Source: Candidatus Rifleibacterium amylolyticum
GTDB taxonomy: Bacteria > Muiribacteriota > Ozemobacteria > Ozemobacterales > Ozemobacteraceae
Reading direction: 5' to 3'
Assembly: GCA_009917695.1 (NCBI GenBank)
Contig: JAACJG010000003.1
Coordinates: 310,001-374,000, forward strand
DNA length: 64,000 bases
The notes beneath the pieces were generated by a model. It searched no databases. It saw nothing but the letters and a program-made list of their open reading frames with translations, and was not told the origin of the DNA. Below are positions 1 to 8,722 of the stretch, one piece after another (within the stretch, counting starts at the first letter, position 1; every line of letters begins with the position of its first letter). Position numbers and translations under genes: made by a program.

Positions 1-305
1 TAAACATTCATCATCAATTCGATGGCAGCTGAAGTTATCAGAATCGACAGCAGGGTTTTCCAGGCAGAGCGTCGGCCGATAAGCCAGGCCTGTAGCGAAA
101 TCAGAATTATGTTGCCACCGAAAACAACAGCGCCAACCGGGGTTCCGATCATGTAATACAAAATGGTGGCTACGCCGGTAAGACCACCGGTCGCGATTTT
201 ATTGGGAACGGTAAAGGCTGACAGGCTGAATGCAACCAGTATCGAGCCAACCACTATGTAGAGGATGTCTCTGATCCGGACTGCCGGCAGTGGTGCTTTG
301 GGCAT
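1..305 (-). CDS. YitT/DUF161-family membrane protein, partial (C-terminus beyond window)
   Basis: About 100 N-terminal residues are present and the rest lies left of the window. The translation begins MPKAPLPAVRIRDILYIVVG, then a hydrophobic segment, then IATGGLTGVATILYYMIG. The glycine-rich IATGGLTG stretch following the first membrane helix is typical of the YitT/DUF161 family of polytopic inner-membrane proteins, whose substrate is not established. At least three membrane segments are visible. The ATG at 305 is the only sensible start, since the sequence upstream is not coding in this frame. The zinc-ribbon gene at 488-622 lies upstream on the same strand with a 182-base gap. Assignment rests on that motif and the hydrophobicity pattern. 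Confidence 0.75.
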   Translation of the reverse strand, partial: MPKAPLPAVRIRDILYIVVGSILVAFSLSAFTVPNKIATGGLTGVATILYYMIGTPVGAVVFGGNIILISLQAWLIGRRSAWKTLLSILITSAAIELMMNV

Positions 306-487
306 GGAATCTCCGAACAGGAAAAGATTGGATAGAATCCATGCATTTTAGCACAGGGGTGATTATTAGACAATCTGCCGAACAGTCTTTCTTGCTTTAT
401 CGGCAGGGTTGATTTAGCATTCTGCCATGATCCTGATGTGGTAAAATAATCAGGCAGGGTTTAAGTTCGTCGAAAAGTTATGAATGA

Positions 488-622
488 TTACTCTTCGTTA
501 TTGAAGTTGCCACGGTAAAATATGACAAATTTGCAGTGGGCGCAGTTAAGAGTAAAGTAAGGGCTCTGACGACCTGAATGAGACTTTCTGACCATTGGGG
601 TACTGCATTGTGGGCAAAGCAT
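488..622 (-). CDS. 44-residue single zinc-ribbon protein
   Basis: A 44-residue ORF starts MLCPQCSTPMVRKSHSGRQS and carries CPQC at residues 3-6 and CAHC at residues 27-30, a classic two-knuckle zinc ribbon spaced by 20 residues. A full Shine-Dalgarno AGGAGG (complement at 629-634) sits six bases before the ATG, which is strong support for real translation despite the size. The tail is acidic (FNNEE). No partner domain is fused. Such mini zinc ribbons are often nucleic-acid or protein contacts, but nothing here fixes a role. The next gene on the strand is the YitT-type protein, 182 bases downstream, and the gene at 705 diverges. Confidence 0.75.
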   Translation of the reverse strand: MLCPQCSTPMVRKSHSGRQSPYFTLNCAHCKFVIFYRGNFNNEE

Positions 623-704
623 TCCGGGCCTCCTGTTTCGTGATTCACGAGTATTGGACTTGTCGTTTTTTTATAGGTTCCAGTAATATTATCGGCATTT
701 ATAT

Positions 705-2054
705 ATGAAAAGTTTAGAGTCTTTAACCGGAAAATCTGGCAAGGTCTGGCTCAAGCCGGCGAAGCTGCTGGCTTTGGCTGGCATTGCCGCCAGCATCTGT
801 GTGTTTTTTCTGGCTGCGTGGTTATATCGTTTTCCAGAAAGACTGGCGCAGGAACAGGCCTTGCAGAGAGCTGACGGAATAGTGAATCTGGCTGCCGAGA
901 TAGTGGTGCGGCCGGTGCAGCAGCTCAGAAATTCTCTGGCGCTTATGGCTAAAAACCCGGACTTGCGGCAGGTTGCCAGTGCCAGTGTTGTTGTGGCCTG
1001 GCAGCAAAAAGTTCAGGGCGATCTTTTGTTGCTTCTTGACTCTTATGAGCCGTTTCTCGGGCACCTGTATGAACAGATTCTGGAATTCTCACGCGGTATC
1101 GACTATTTTCTCGAACTGCCATCTGCTCTGGCGCGGCGACTGGCGACTATTGCCGGAATGTCATTCAACGACGACGAATCGGGTGATCCGCCAGCTATGT
1201 TGGCGCCGACCAGCATTTCAGAGGATGAACTCATGCGAATGAATGCGCAGACGGATTTCGTTCGCGCCAAAGTGGCTGCGGCCCGTCAATTGCTGATTGA
1301 TTCGTGCGGTTATTATCTGCAGGCGGCTGTGACGATTGAACGGCTGGCCGGTTTTGGCAGCCAGTCTTTGCGCGATGTCGCTGCTGTTGAAGACTTTTTT
1401 TCGGCGGCACTCAATGACGAAATGTTGCGCGCAATAACATTGAGAAGCCTTGATGGTGAGGTTCTGGCAATAACAGGCGATGTGTCAGCTGAAAGTTTGC
1501 GCCTTGACGCGCGTGATTGCAGGGCAATTGCTGCCGGCAGTATTTTCTTTTCCGGCCCGGTAGGTTATGATACTCGACGCAAACATGCGCTATGGTGGGT
1601 TGCTGTGCCGGTGCGCGATGAAAACCGCAATCCGGTGGCATGCCTGACCGCATTTATCGATGTTGACTTTTTATGCCGGGCTGCCGAAAAAATTGCTGAG
1701 ACAACCGGCAGCCGATTGATTTTTTCTGACTTGAATGGTGTGGTCATAGGCCATGCCGATCGTGAAACGGTTGCCAAACAGGTTAACGTCAGCCGGGTTT
1801 TTCCATCTTTTGTCCGCGAGGCAGATCGTGGGTTCAGCTGCCGTTTTGTCAGACACGATGGCCGCCTGCTTTTACAGGCGGGTAAGAGCATACGCTACGG
1901 TAACGTCAGGCATCTGCCGGACTGGTATGTTTACTACGAGCACGATCTAACTGGATTTGCAGCGCAAAGTCAATTTCTTGTCACTCTTTCAGTAATTCTG
2001 CTTGCCGCTATGGGTATGTATGCTTTATCCTGTTGCGTTGTACGTTTGTTCTAA
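705..2054 (+). CDS. Membrane protein with periplasmic Cache-like sensor region and no output domain
   Basis: This 449-residue protein has one membrane helix near residues 22-42 and a second at about 423-446, with some 380 residues between them that should lie outside the cytoplasm. The end of that region (about residues 285-420: a Tyr-Asp-rich beta segment, then FIDVDFL, then LIFSDLNGVVIGH) resembles the membrane-distal and proximal halves of double-Cache sensor domains. In Cache sensors the second helix usually leads into HAMP, kinase, GGDEF or chemotaxis domains. Here the protein ends about three residues after it. No good ribosome binding site is seen before the ATG. It is followed after 23 bases by a TPR gene and may form an operon with it through 7153. 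The Cache call is moderate, and no ligand can be proposed. Confidence 0.6.
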   Translation: MKSLESLTGKSGKVWLKPAKLLALAGIAASICVFFLAAWLYRFPERLAQEQALQRADGIVNLAAEIVVRPVQQLRNSLALMAKNPDLRQVASASVVVAWQQKVQGDLLLLLDSYEPFLGHLYEQILEFSRGIDYFLELPSALARRLATIAGMSFNDDESGDPPAMLAPTSISEDELMRMNAQTDFVRAKVAAARQLLIDSCGYYLQAAVTIERLAGFGSQSLRDVAAVEDFFSAALNDEMLRAITLRSLDGEVLAITGDVSAESLRLDARDCRAIAAGSIFFSGPVGYDTRRKHALWWVAVPVRDENRNPVACLTAFIDVDFLCRAAEKIAETTGSRLIFSDLNGVVIGHADRETVAKQVNVSRVFPSFVREADRGFSCRFVRHDGRLLLQAGKSIRYGNVRHLPDWYVYYEHDLTGFAAQSQFLVTLSVILLAAMGMYALSCCVVRLF

Positions 2055-2077
2055 ATTTTCATATTCGAGGAATATAA

Positions 2078-3667
2078 ATGGCATCTTTGCAACGGCTGTT
2101 TGCCATAACATTCATTGCAGCAGGAATTCTGCTGGTCGCAGAGCCTGCGTCTGCTTCGCGAAAAGCTACAGATCTGATGTCGGCAGCCTTGAAACAACGG
2201 GCGGCTGGAAACATTCATGAGGCGATTTCGAGCTTTGAGTATGCACTTGAAAACACAAACAGCCCCGTTCAAAGGAATCTTGCCCGCTTTATGCTGGGTG
2301 ATTGTCAGATAGAGGCTGGCCTGCACCGTGAAGCAGTGCGCACCTTCAATGAATTGCTTGAATCGGTAAGCAATCCGGAAGAACAGGCTGAGGCTATTTA
2401 TCGTTTGATGCAGGCAGAGTCGGCTCTGGGCAACCGCAGTCGAGCCGAAAGTCTTTTTGCCCGGATGCGGCGAAACCATCGTTCGAGCCCTTATTACGAG
2501 CTGGGACAGGCTTTCATGAAATCGGAAGGTCTGCGCATGGAAGCGGATGAACTGCCTGAGACTCCGACCGCAAAAAAGACTGCTGTTGCCGCAGTTGTAG
2601 CTCCAGTCACACCGGAACCGGCACCAGTCCCAGCGCCAGTTTCCGTTCCCAAACAGTCGAAAAAGGAAGCTCCAGCGCGCAGCGAAATCGTTGAAGAGCC
2701 TGTTGCGCCCAGTCCGAAGCCGGCCGCGGCGGCCCCGGCTCAGCCCGTCACAAGACCGGCTCCCGGATCCGTTAAACTTGGAAATGAAACCACGCGGCTG
2801 TTACAAAGTGTCTTACGAGTTGAAACTGCCGAAGCAGACAGAAAAGAAGAACTGGCTACCCGCATTCTCAGCCTTCAGGATAGTCTTAAAGACGGAGCCG
2901 ACCGACCGGGAATGGATAAAGTTCTTCTTGAGCTTGCTGAATGCACTGCTTCTTTTGGTGAATTGCTCGAGGCCTGCAAAACTTACGATCAGCTGTTGTC
3001 GAACCACCCAGCTTCTCCTCTGGTCGAAAAGGCTTATTATGAAGCGATAAGATTGCGGGCCATTCTTGGTGTGCATGAAGCCGTGATTGGCTGGGCAAAG
3101 GCTTTTCTGGCCGCATTCCCGACTTCTGAATATCGGGCACGGGTGCGCGCGCTGGTAGAGTATTCTCAGGCTGGTGGTCGCGTTGATCTCGGTCAGCCAG
3201 TTGATGCTTCGGCTTCGGCAAAAACTGTTGCCAAAAACAGCCCTTCTGGCGCAACCACCTCAATAGAAGCTGCCAATTCTGCTCTTACCGCAGATTCAGA
3301 ATATACAGCCGCTTCGCAGAAGATGAAAGATGGTCGCTATAATCTGGCTCTGCTTGATTTTAAGCGCTTGTCGGGCAAACATGCTCAGGCGCCCCAGATA
3401 TGGTGGGATCTTTCTCTCGTTTATGTACAGCTCGAAGAATTTGCTAACGCAGAGAAGGCGATCAAGCAGATGCTCAGGCTCGATCCCGACAACCAGGACG
3501 CAAATTCATTGCTTGGTTACATTCATTATCGTCTTGAAAACTACGAAGAGGCCGCGACAGCTTACGAACAGGCTGGCGAAAGCGAAGGCCGCGGAGTTAA
3601 TTTTTTTGATGCGAAAAACGCATCACAACGTATGAAAAAAACAGCCGGGAAAAGACAGGCAGACTAA
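2078..3667 (+). CDS. Exported TPR protein with Pro/Ala-rich linker
   Basis: A 529-residue protein with a signal peptide (hydrophobic core in residues 5-20, likely cleavage after PASASA-like residues around 27). Tetratricopeptide-like helices occupy about 30-140 (AISSFEYAL, AVRTFNELLE), then a Pro/Ala/Val-rich low-complexity linker runs from about 167 to 230, then more helical repeats including clear TPRs at about 405-510 (NLALLDFKRL, AEKAIKQMLRLDPDN, YEEAATAYEQAG). This is a periplasmic scaffold architecture with two TPR blocks on a flexible linker. Partners are unknown, but neighbours are a Cache sensor upstream and another TPR protein 12 bases downstream, so it may link envelope sensing with the CHASE2 cyclase at 4760. 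Confidence 0.75.
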   Translation: MASLQRLFAITFIAAGILLVAEPASASRKATDLMSAALKQRAAGNIHEAISSFEYALENTNSPVQRNLARFMLGDCQIEAGLHREAVRTFNELLESVSNPEEQAEAIYRLMQAESALGNRSRAESLFARMRRNHRSSPYYELGQAFMKSEGLRMEADELPETPTAKKTAVAAVVAPVTPEPAPVPAPVSVPKQSKKEAPARSEIVEEPVAPSPKPAAAAPAQPVTRPAPGSVKLGNETTRLLQSVLRVETAEADRKEELATRILSLQDSLKDGADRPGMDKVLLELAECTASFGELLEACKTYDQLLSNHPASPLVEKAYYEAIRLRAILGVHEAVIGWAKAFLAAFPTSEYRARVRALVEYSQAGGRVDLGQPVDASASAKTVAKNSPSGATTSIEAANSALTADSEYTAASQKMKDGRYNLALLDFKRLSGKHAQAPQIWWDLSLVYVQLEEFANAEKAIKQMLRLDPDNQDANSLLGYIHYRLENYEEAATAYEQAGESEGRGVNFFDAKNASQRMKKTAGKRQAD

Positions 3668-3679
3668 GGAGATCTTAAT

Positions 3680-4756
3680 ATGAACAGTGAAAAATATAGT
3701 GAAATCCAGGCTCACGTGAATGACGGCGATGCCCGCAGAAACGCCGGAGAGTGGGGTGAAGCCAAGATCAGTTATCTCAGGGCTCTTGAGGAATTCAATG
3801 CCGTGCGTGAGATTGATCCCGATGCACCTATGACTGCCGAACAGGTTGATCTGCAAAAAACCATCAATGCCCGCATTGAAGATGTTAACAGTCATCTTGC
3901 CACAGTTCATCTCGATAAAGGCCGGGCGGCCATGGGCAACAAGGCCTGGCAGATCGCTATCGACGAACTTGAAGAAGCGACCAGACTTGCCAAAGATGAC
4001 AATATAACTTTTCTTGAAGAAGTTAAGGCTCTGCTTGATAAATCTCGCAACAAGCATCGCGATGCCATGATGCGGCTTGAACTCAATCCGTTCGTCGAGC
4101 GTGGTGATGATTTTAAACGTTCAGGCAATTATGGCGAAGCCATTCTGGAATATCAGGAGGCCATGAAAAAGGCCGCCGGTATGCCAGAGAATCATAAGTT
4201 CGTAGTTTATATCAAGAATTGTCTGACCGAGTGTCGTCGCAGCATTATCAGGCCTTATCTTGCCCGAATCAACAAGGCCTGCCATGCTGGAAAATTCGCT
4301 CAGGCGTCTGGCTTTTTAAAGCGAGCCCAGCTGCTTCTCGACAATTCCGACAACGTTTATCATGCTTTTCTTGAGCAGTTGAAAGAACGCATTCAGCAGA
4401 ACCTCAAGGAAGACGAATACGTCGAAACCGAAGAATTTGAATCACCTGAAGTCTGGGAAAAAGCAGTAAAGGACTACGAAGAAGCTCTCGACCTCTATTC
4501 TTCGTTCACTGTTACCGATCCTTTCGCTCCAGCCTATACCGGTGTCAACGTTTTCGAAGACAAATTCGTCGATTCTCGTCGCAAGCTGGGCAAGCTCTAC
4601 AAGACCCGTGCCGATCGTCTCAGAGACCAGGCCAAGGTCGAAAAGGCCATTCGCAACTATAAAGAAGCGATCAGGCTGCTTCCTCGCTCTGACAAGCTGT
4701 TTCATGAAGCATTTAAAGAAATGAAAAAGCTGCGAGCTCAGATCGCTGTTCCCTGA
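3680..4756 (+). CDS. Cytoplasmic TPR-like helical repeat protein
   Basis: A 358-residue, highly charged, all-helical protein without a signal peptide or membrane segment. TPR-like units can be seen at about residues 7-40 (GDARRNAGEWGEAKISYLRALEEF), 137-165 (GDDFKRSGNYGEAILEYQEAM) and 315-342 (AIRNYKEAIRLLP). A strong AAGGAG ribosome binding site precedes the ATG. It lies 12 bases after the exported TPR gene and 3 bases before the CHASE2-GAF-GGDEF gene, so cotranscription is very likely. The cytoplasmic location contrasts with the upstream exported TPR protein, giving the operon one TPR scaffold on each side of the membrane. Specific function unknown. Confidence 0.75.
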   Translation: MNSEKYSEIQAHVNDGDARRNAGEWGEAKISYLRALEEFNAVREIDPDAPMTAEQVDLQKTINARIEDVNSHLATVHLDKGRAAMGNKAWQIAIDELEEATRLAKDDNITFLEEVKALLDKSRNKHRDAMMRLELNPFVERGDDFKRSGNYGEAILEYQEAMKKAAGMPENHKFVVYIKNCLTECRRSIIRPYLARINKACHAGKFAQASGFLKRAQLLLDNSDNVYHAFLEQLKERIQQNLKEDEYVETEEFESPEVWEKAVKDYEEALDLYSSFTVTDPFAPAYTGVNVFEDKFVDSRRKLGKLYKTRADRLRDQAKVEKAIRNYKEAIRLLPRSDKLFHEAFKEMKKLRAQIAVP

Positions 4757-4759
4757 TAA

Positions 4760-7153
4760 ATGAGCCAGAAACAGAACGCGGTGAGCTCAGAAGGCTTTCT
4801 GAGCTCAAGCGAAATAATCAGACTTACCTCTGAAAAACCGGCACCAGTTATACCGCTCTGGGAGATGCTTGCCGGCCTGTTGTTTGCGCTGATTTTTTCG
4901 CTGCTGTTTTATTATGGCTTTCTTGAAGTGCTTGAAAACAAAGCGCTTGATCTGAGATTTCATTTGCGCGGGCCGTTGGCAGGTTACAAAGAAGTTGTTC
5001 TGATCAATATCACCGATGACTGTATAAAAGAACTGGGCACCTGGCCCTGGCCACGTCAGAAGCACGCAGAACTGCTTGATGGTCTTAAAAGAGTCGGAGC
5101 CAAGACTGTAGCATTCGATCTGATTTTTTGCGACGAGTCTTTGCATGGAACCGCCGATGATCAGGAGTTTGCCAGAGGTATCAAGGATTTTGGCCGGGTA
5201 ACCCTGCCGGTTATTCTCAAAGAAGAAACCGGTCTTGATAATGAAACTGGCGATTTTGTGACGCTTGACGCCTCGATTCGACCAAACGAAACATTGATGA
5301 AGACGCAACCTTCACTCGGCTTCATCGATCTTGCCATCAATGAAAAGAATCGCGATGAGGCTTTGCAGATCAGCAACCCAGACGGAGTGATTCGTAAGAT
5401 TCTTCTAAGCCGAACCAATGCAGGCAAAGAATACTATGTACTCGGGTTGGCCGCTGCAGCTGATTATCTTGGCAGTCGTCCGCTTGTCGAAAATTATGGA
5501 GTCAGGCTGGGTACAAGGTTTTTGCCATTTCACGACCGCTACGAAAATGTCGGCCACCGGGTAAAGTCTTATATGATCAATTATGCCGGCGGCTCTGACT
5601 ATTTTACCTCGATCAGTTATTCTGAAGCCTTAAGGCTGTTAAATGATGACCAGGCAGATATTCGCCAGAAAGAAAAGCTGCAAAGTACTTTTTATAACCG
5701 TCTGGTGCTGATAGGCACTACTGCTACCGGGAACTCGGCTGAAGACATCAAATTCAGTCCTTATGGGCCTCTCGCCGGCGTTCACATTCACGCCAACCTG
5801 TTGCAGAACATCTTGAGCCAGAGATTTCTGCATCGCTCAACGGTAGAAATGACGATAACCCTGATTTTCATTTTTGCTCTGGGCATTGCTTATCTGCTCT
5901 GGAAAAGCAATGGTCTGCTCACCAACTTTATTACTCTCAGCATAGCCGCTTTGTGGGGTGCGGTCTGCGTGATTTTGTTCAACTTCGATATCGTCTGGGA
6001 AATGGTCCCGATTTGCCTCATGTTGCCGATTCAATGGGCTTTTACCCGTCTGGTTCAGCAGTTTGTGTCATTGCGCGAGAAGAATTACGAGCTGGCACGC
6101 AAGGTCAGAGAATTGGCGATTATCAATGAAGTCAGTCAGGCTGTCAGCTATATGGGTGATCTTGGCAAGACCATCGATGCAATTTTAAGTCGTGGCGTTC
6201 AGGTACTGAATGCTGAGCGTGGCTCTCTTTTTCTGCTTGACGACAAGTATGAAGAACTGGTCGAGCATGCAGCTGTCTTTGGTGTTGAAGGTGAGGTTGT
6301 TATCGACGAAAACCTCAAAACCCAGTTCAAAGGTGGCAAGGGTATTGCCGGCGAAGTGTTTAACAGCGGCAAGCCGCGTTTGCTTCAGAATGTGCGCAAA
6401 GATAAGAGTTTTGCCTTCAGAGATGAAGACCGCGAGCGGGTTCGCTCGATAGTTTGCGTTCCGCTGATGATAAAGGATAATGCCATAGGTGTCATGAATA
6501 TAGTTAACCGGCGCGAGGGCCTGTTCAGTCATGAAGATTTACAGACTGCGCTCACCATGGCGAATCAGGCAGCAGTCGTTATCGAAAAGTCCCGTTTGTT
6601 CAATCTTGCTACCATAGATGGCTTAACCGGTCTCGTTGTTCATCGCCACTTTCAGGCAAAAATGGAAGAGGAATTCAGACGCGCCCGGCGCTACAGTAAG
6701 CCTCTCGCTTATATGATGACCGATATTGACCATTTTAAAAAGTTCAACGACACCTGGGGCCATCAGACAGGTGACATGGTATTGCGCGAGGTTGCAAAAA
6801 TCGTCCGCGACAGTGCCAGAGACACCGATATCGCAGCCCGTTACGGCGGCGAAGAATTTGGTGTAATTTTACCGGAAACCGATTATGAGGGTGCCATGCT
6901 TCTTGCCGAAAGACTGCGCGCGCGCGTAGAAAATGCAGTTTTTCAGGGCCCGCAGGGAGATCTTAAGGTTACTTTGAGCGTAGGCGTTTCGACCATGCCA
7001 AAATTGCAGCCAGAAACCGCCCTTGAAATGATCAAATTCGCTGATGATGCTCTTTATATCTGTAAGCGCAACGGACGCAACCGGGTCGAACATGCACCGG
7101 TCAGCGAAACTACTGAGCAGCAGCCAGAACCTTCGCAGCCTGCCGGCAGCTGA
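4760..7153 (+). CDS. CHASE2-GAF-GGDEF diguanylate cyclase
   Basis: A 797-residue membrane protein. After an N-terminal helix (about 33-55) comes an extracytoplasmic CHASE2 domain (about 60-350, containing the family-typical WPWPR and AFDLIF segments), three membrane helices (about 360-430), a GAF domain (about 455-610) and a C-terminal GGDEF domain. The signature is GGEEF at about 696-700, an active-type variant, with DxDHFKxFND-like metal and nucleotide residues upstream and an RDTD motif five residues before GGEEF that matches the RxxD inhibitory site. It should therefore make c-di-GMP from two GTP under product feedback. The stop of the previous gene lies 3 bases upstream. Ligand of CHASE2 unknown. 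Confidence 0.93.
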   Translation: MSQKQNAVSSEGFLSSSEIIRLTSEKPAPVIPLWEMLAGLLFALIFSLLFYYGFLEVLENKALDLRFHLRGPLAGYKEVVLINITDDCIKELGTWPWPRQKHAELLDGLKRVGAKTVAFDLIFCDESLHGTADDQEFARGIKDFGRVTLPVILKEETGLDNETGDFVTLDASIRPNETLMKTQPSLGFIDLAINEKNRDEALQISNPDGVIRKILLSRTNAGKEYYVLGLAAAADYLGSRPLVENYGVRLGTRFLPFHDRYENVGHRVKSYMINYAGGSDYFTSISYSEALRLLNDDQADIRQKEKLQSTFYNRLVLIGTTATGNSAEDIKFSPYGPLAGVHIHANLLQNILSQRFLHRSTVEMTITLIFIFALGIAYLLWKSNGLLTNFITLSIAALWGAVCVILFNFDIVWEMVPICLMLPIQWAFTRLVQQFVSLREKNYELARKVRELAIINEVSQAVSYMGDLGKTIDAILSRGVQVLNAERGSLFLLDDKYEELVEHAAVFGVEGEVVIDENLKTQFKGGKGIAGEVFNSGKPRLLQNVRKDKSFAFRDEDRERVRSIVCVPLMIKDNAIGVMNIVNRREGLFSHEDLQTALTMANQAAVVIEKSRLFNLATIDGLTGLVVHRHFQAKMEEEFRRARRYSKPLAYMMTDIDHFKKFNDTWGHQTGDMVLREVAKIVRDSARDTDIAARYGGEEFGVILPETDYEGAMLLAERLRARVENAVFQGPQGDLKVTLSVGVSTMPKLQPETALEMIKFADDALYICKRNGRNRVEHAPVSETTEQQPEPSQPAGS

Positions 7154-7174
7154 TCACGTCTGTCGATTCTGCAA

Positions 7175-8596
7175 TCAACCGTTCATCAGGTCTTCGCGCT
7201 CGAGATTCAAAGCTTTGAGCGTGCGGTAAAAAGTGGCTTTGTGTATTCCCAGAAGCTCGGAGGCGCGGGTGATGTTGCCGTTGGCCATCTGATAAGCGCG
7301 GCGCAATTCGCTTTCGCCAAGTTTTTTGTCGCCGTTGATCTTTACTGTCGCCTGTGAGCTATTGTCGGGCATGCCAAGACGTATCGGCTGCTGCCACGGC
7401 AATATGGTTACATCGCTGTAATCTTTGCCGGGAGCATATTGCGCGGCATTCATACGTTCTTCATACCATTCGCGCAATGAGCGCAGACCGATTACATCAG
7501 TCTGGTTCTCAGCAAAAAGGCGTTCCATAAGGTTGCGAAGCTCTCTGACATTGCCAGGCCACTGGTATTGTTTTAGTAGTTGCAGGGCTTCCCGGGTAAG
7601 GCATGAGACGCTGCGACCATACTTTGCGTTGAGATTTTTCATGAAATGCTGAATCAGCAGTTCGATATCGTCTGGCCGCTGGCGCAGAGGTGGAACATGT
7701 ATCTGCAACGCATTGATGCGATAATAAAGGTCGGCCCGAAAACTGTTATTCTGACTCGCTTTCTCAAGGTTGTGGTTAGTTGCAGCGATCACGCGAACAT
7801 CAACCTTTATCGGCGTTTCTGAGCCTACCCTTTCGATCTGGGATGTTTCGAGAACTCGCAGCAGTTTGGCCTGTGATAGAGCCGGCAAATCACCTATTTC
7901 ATCGAGAAAAAGCGTGCCGCCATTCGCACGTTCAAAGCGACCGCGGTGCGAACGCATGGCTCCGGTAAAAGAACCTTTTTCGTGGCCAAATAATTCACTC
8001 TCAAAAAGGGTTTCGGTGATGGCCGAGCAGTTCATGGTAACAAAAGGCTTTGTCGAACGATTGCTCATTTTATGAATGGCTGCAGCTATGCCTTCTTTGC
8101 CTGCGCCGGTTTCTCCGGTAACCAGAACGGCGGCATCAGATGCCGCATACATTCTGATCTTGTTAAAAACACGCTGCATGGGTTCAGAAGTGCCAACCAG
8201 ACCGCAGAATGTCGCTTTCTCGAGAACGACAGGAACTGTGTCAGAGATTTCCTGCATTAAAATGGCGACGAGGCCTTCACTATTATTGTCTGCTGGCAGC
8301 AGAGAATCAATAAGCAGCTGATGGCGCTCGCCATGTTTGTCGATAAGCTGAGCTTTGAATCCATACAGATTTTTCTGCTGCTGACTTGTCTGGCGTATGA
8401 ATTCGCTTAAACCCGACAGGTGTGGCTCCAGCTTCGAATCAAAATCTTCTCCGAGCAATTCCGAAGCTGGTTTGCCTACGTAATCGGCCAGCCAGTCGGG
8501 AATGTCTTCTATTGTCAGTCTGTTTCCGGTTTGCCTGACAATAAGATTTCGACTGGGTGGCAGCAGTAGAAGTGGTTGCGTTACTGTTGTGGTCAT
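7175..8596 (-). CDS. Sigma-54-dependent transcriptional activator (PAS-like, AAA+, Fis HTH)
   Basis: A 473-residue bacterial enhancer-binding protein. Residues 15-130 look like a degenerate PAS-type sensor. The AAA+ domain (about 145-380) has Walker A GETGAGKEG, the sigma-54 contact loop written GSFTGA instead of GAFTGA, and Walker B GTLFLDEIG. A Fis-type helix-turn-helix is at about 435-468 (ITRASELLGIHKATFYRTLK). It lacks a response-regulator receiver, so it is probably controlled by ligand or protein binding at the N-terminus. It is transcribed away from the beta-barrel gene at 8723. No convincing -24/-12 promoter was found in the 126 bases between them, so its targets are not evident here. 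Confidence 0.93.
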   Translation of the reverse strand: MTTTVTQPLLLLPPSRNLIVRQTGNRLTIEDIPDWLADYVGKPASELLGEDFDSKLEPHLSGLSEFIRQTSQQQKNLYGFKAQLIDKHGERHQLLIDSLLPADNNSEGLVAILMQEISDTVPVVLEKATFCGLVGTSEPMQRVFNKIRMYAASDAAVLVTGETGAGKEGIAAAIHKMSNRSTKPFVTMNCSAITETLFESELFGHEKGSFTGAMRSHRGRFERANGGTLFLDEIGDLPALSQAKLLRVLETSQIERVGSETPIKVDVRVIAATNHNLEKASQNNSFRADLYYRINALQIHVPPLRQRPDDIELLIQHFMKNLNAKYGRSVSCLTREALQLLKQYQWPGNVRELRNLMERLFAENQTDVIGLRSLREWYEERMNAAQYAPGKDYSDVTILPWQQPIRLGMPDNSSQATVKINGDKKLGESELRRAYQMANGNITRASELLGIHKATFYRTLKALNLEREDLMNG

Positions 8597-8722
8597 ATTC
8601 TGGGAATATACAATTTAGCTCTGATAATTTTCAATGCTTTCCGTTTAAGCTTTGCTCATTTCTGCCGAATATAGATGCGACAGACTATATTCTGTCAGTT
8701 TCAGATCGAAAGAAAGCAGCTG

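Noticed and set aside
8597-8722. Possible sigma-54 promoter between the activator and the beta-barrel gene
   Set aside because: No TGGC-N-TTGC arrangement with proper spacing was found on either strand.
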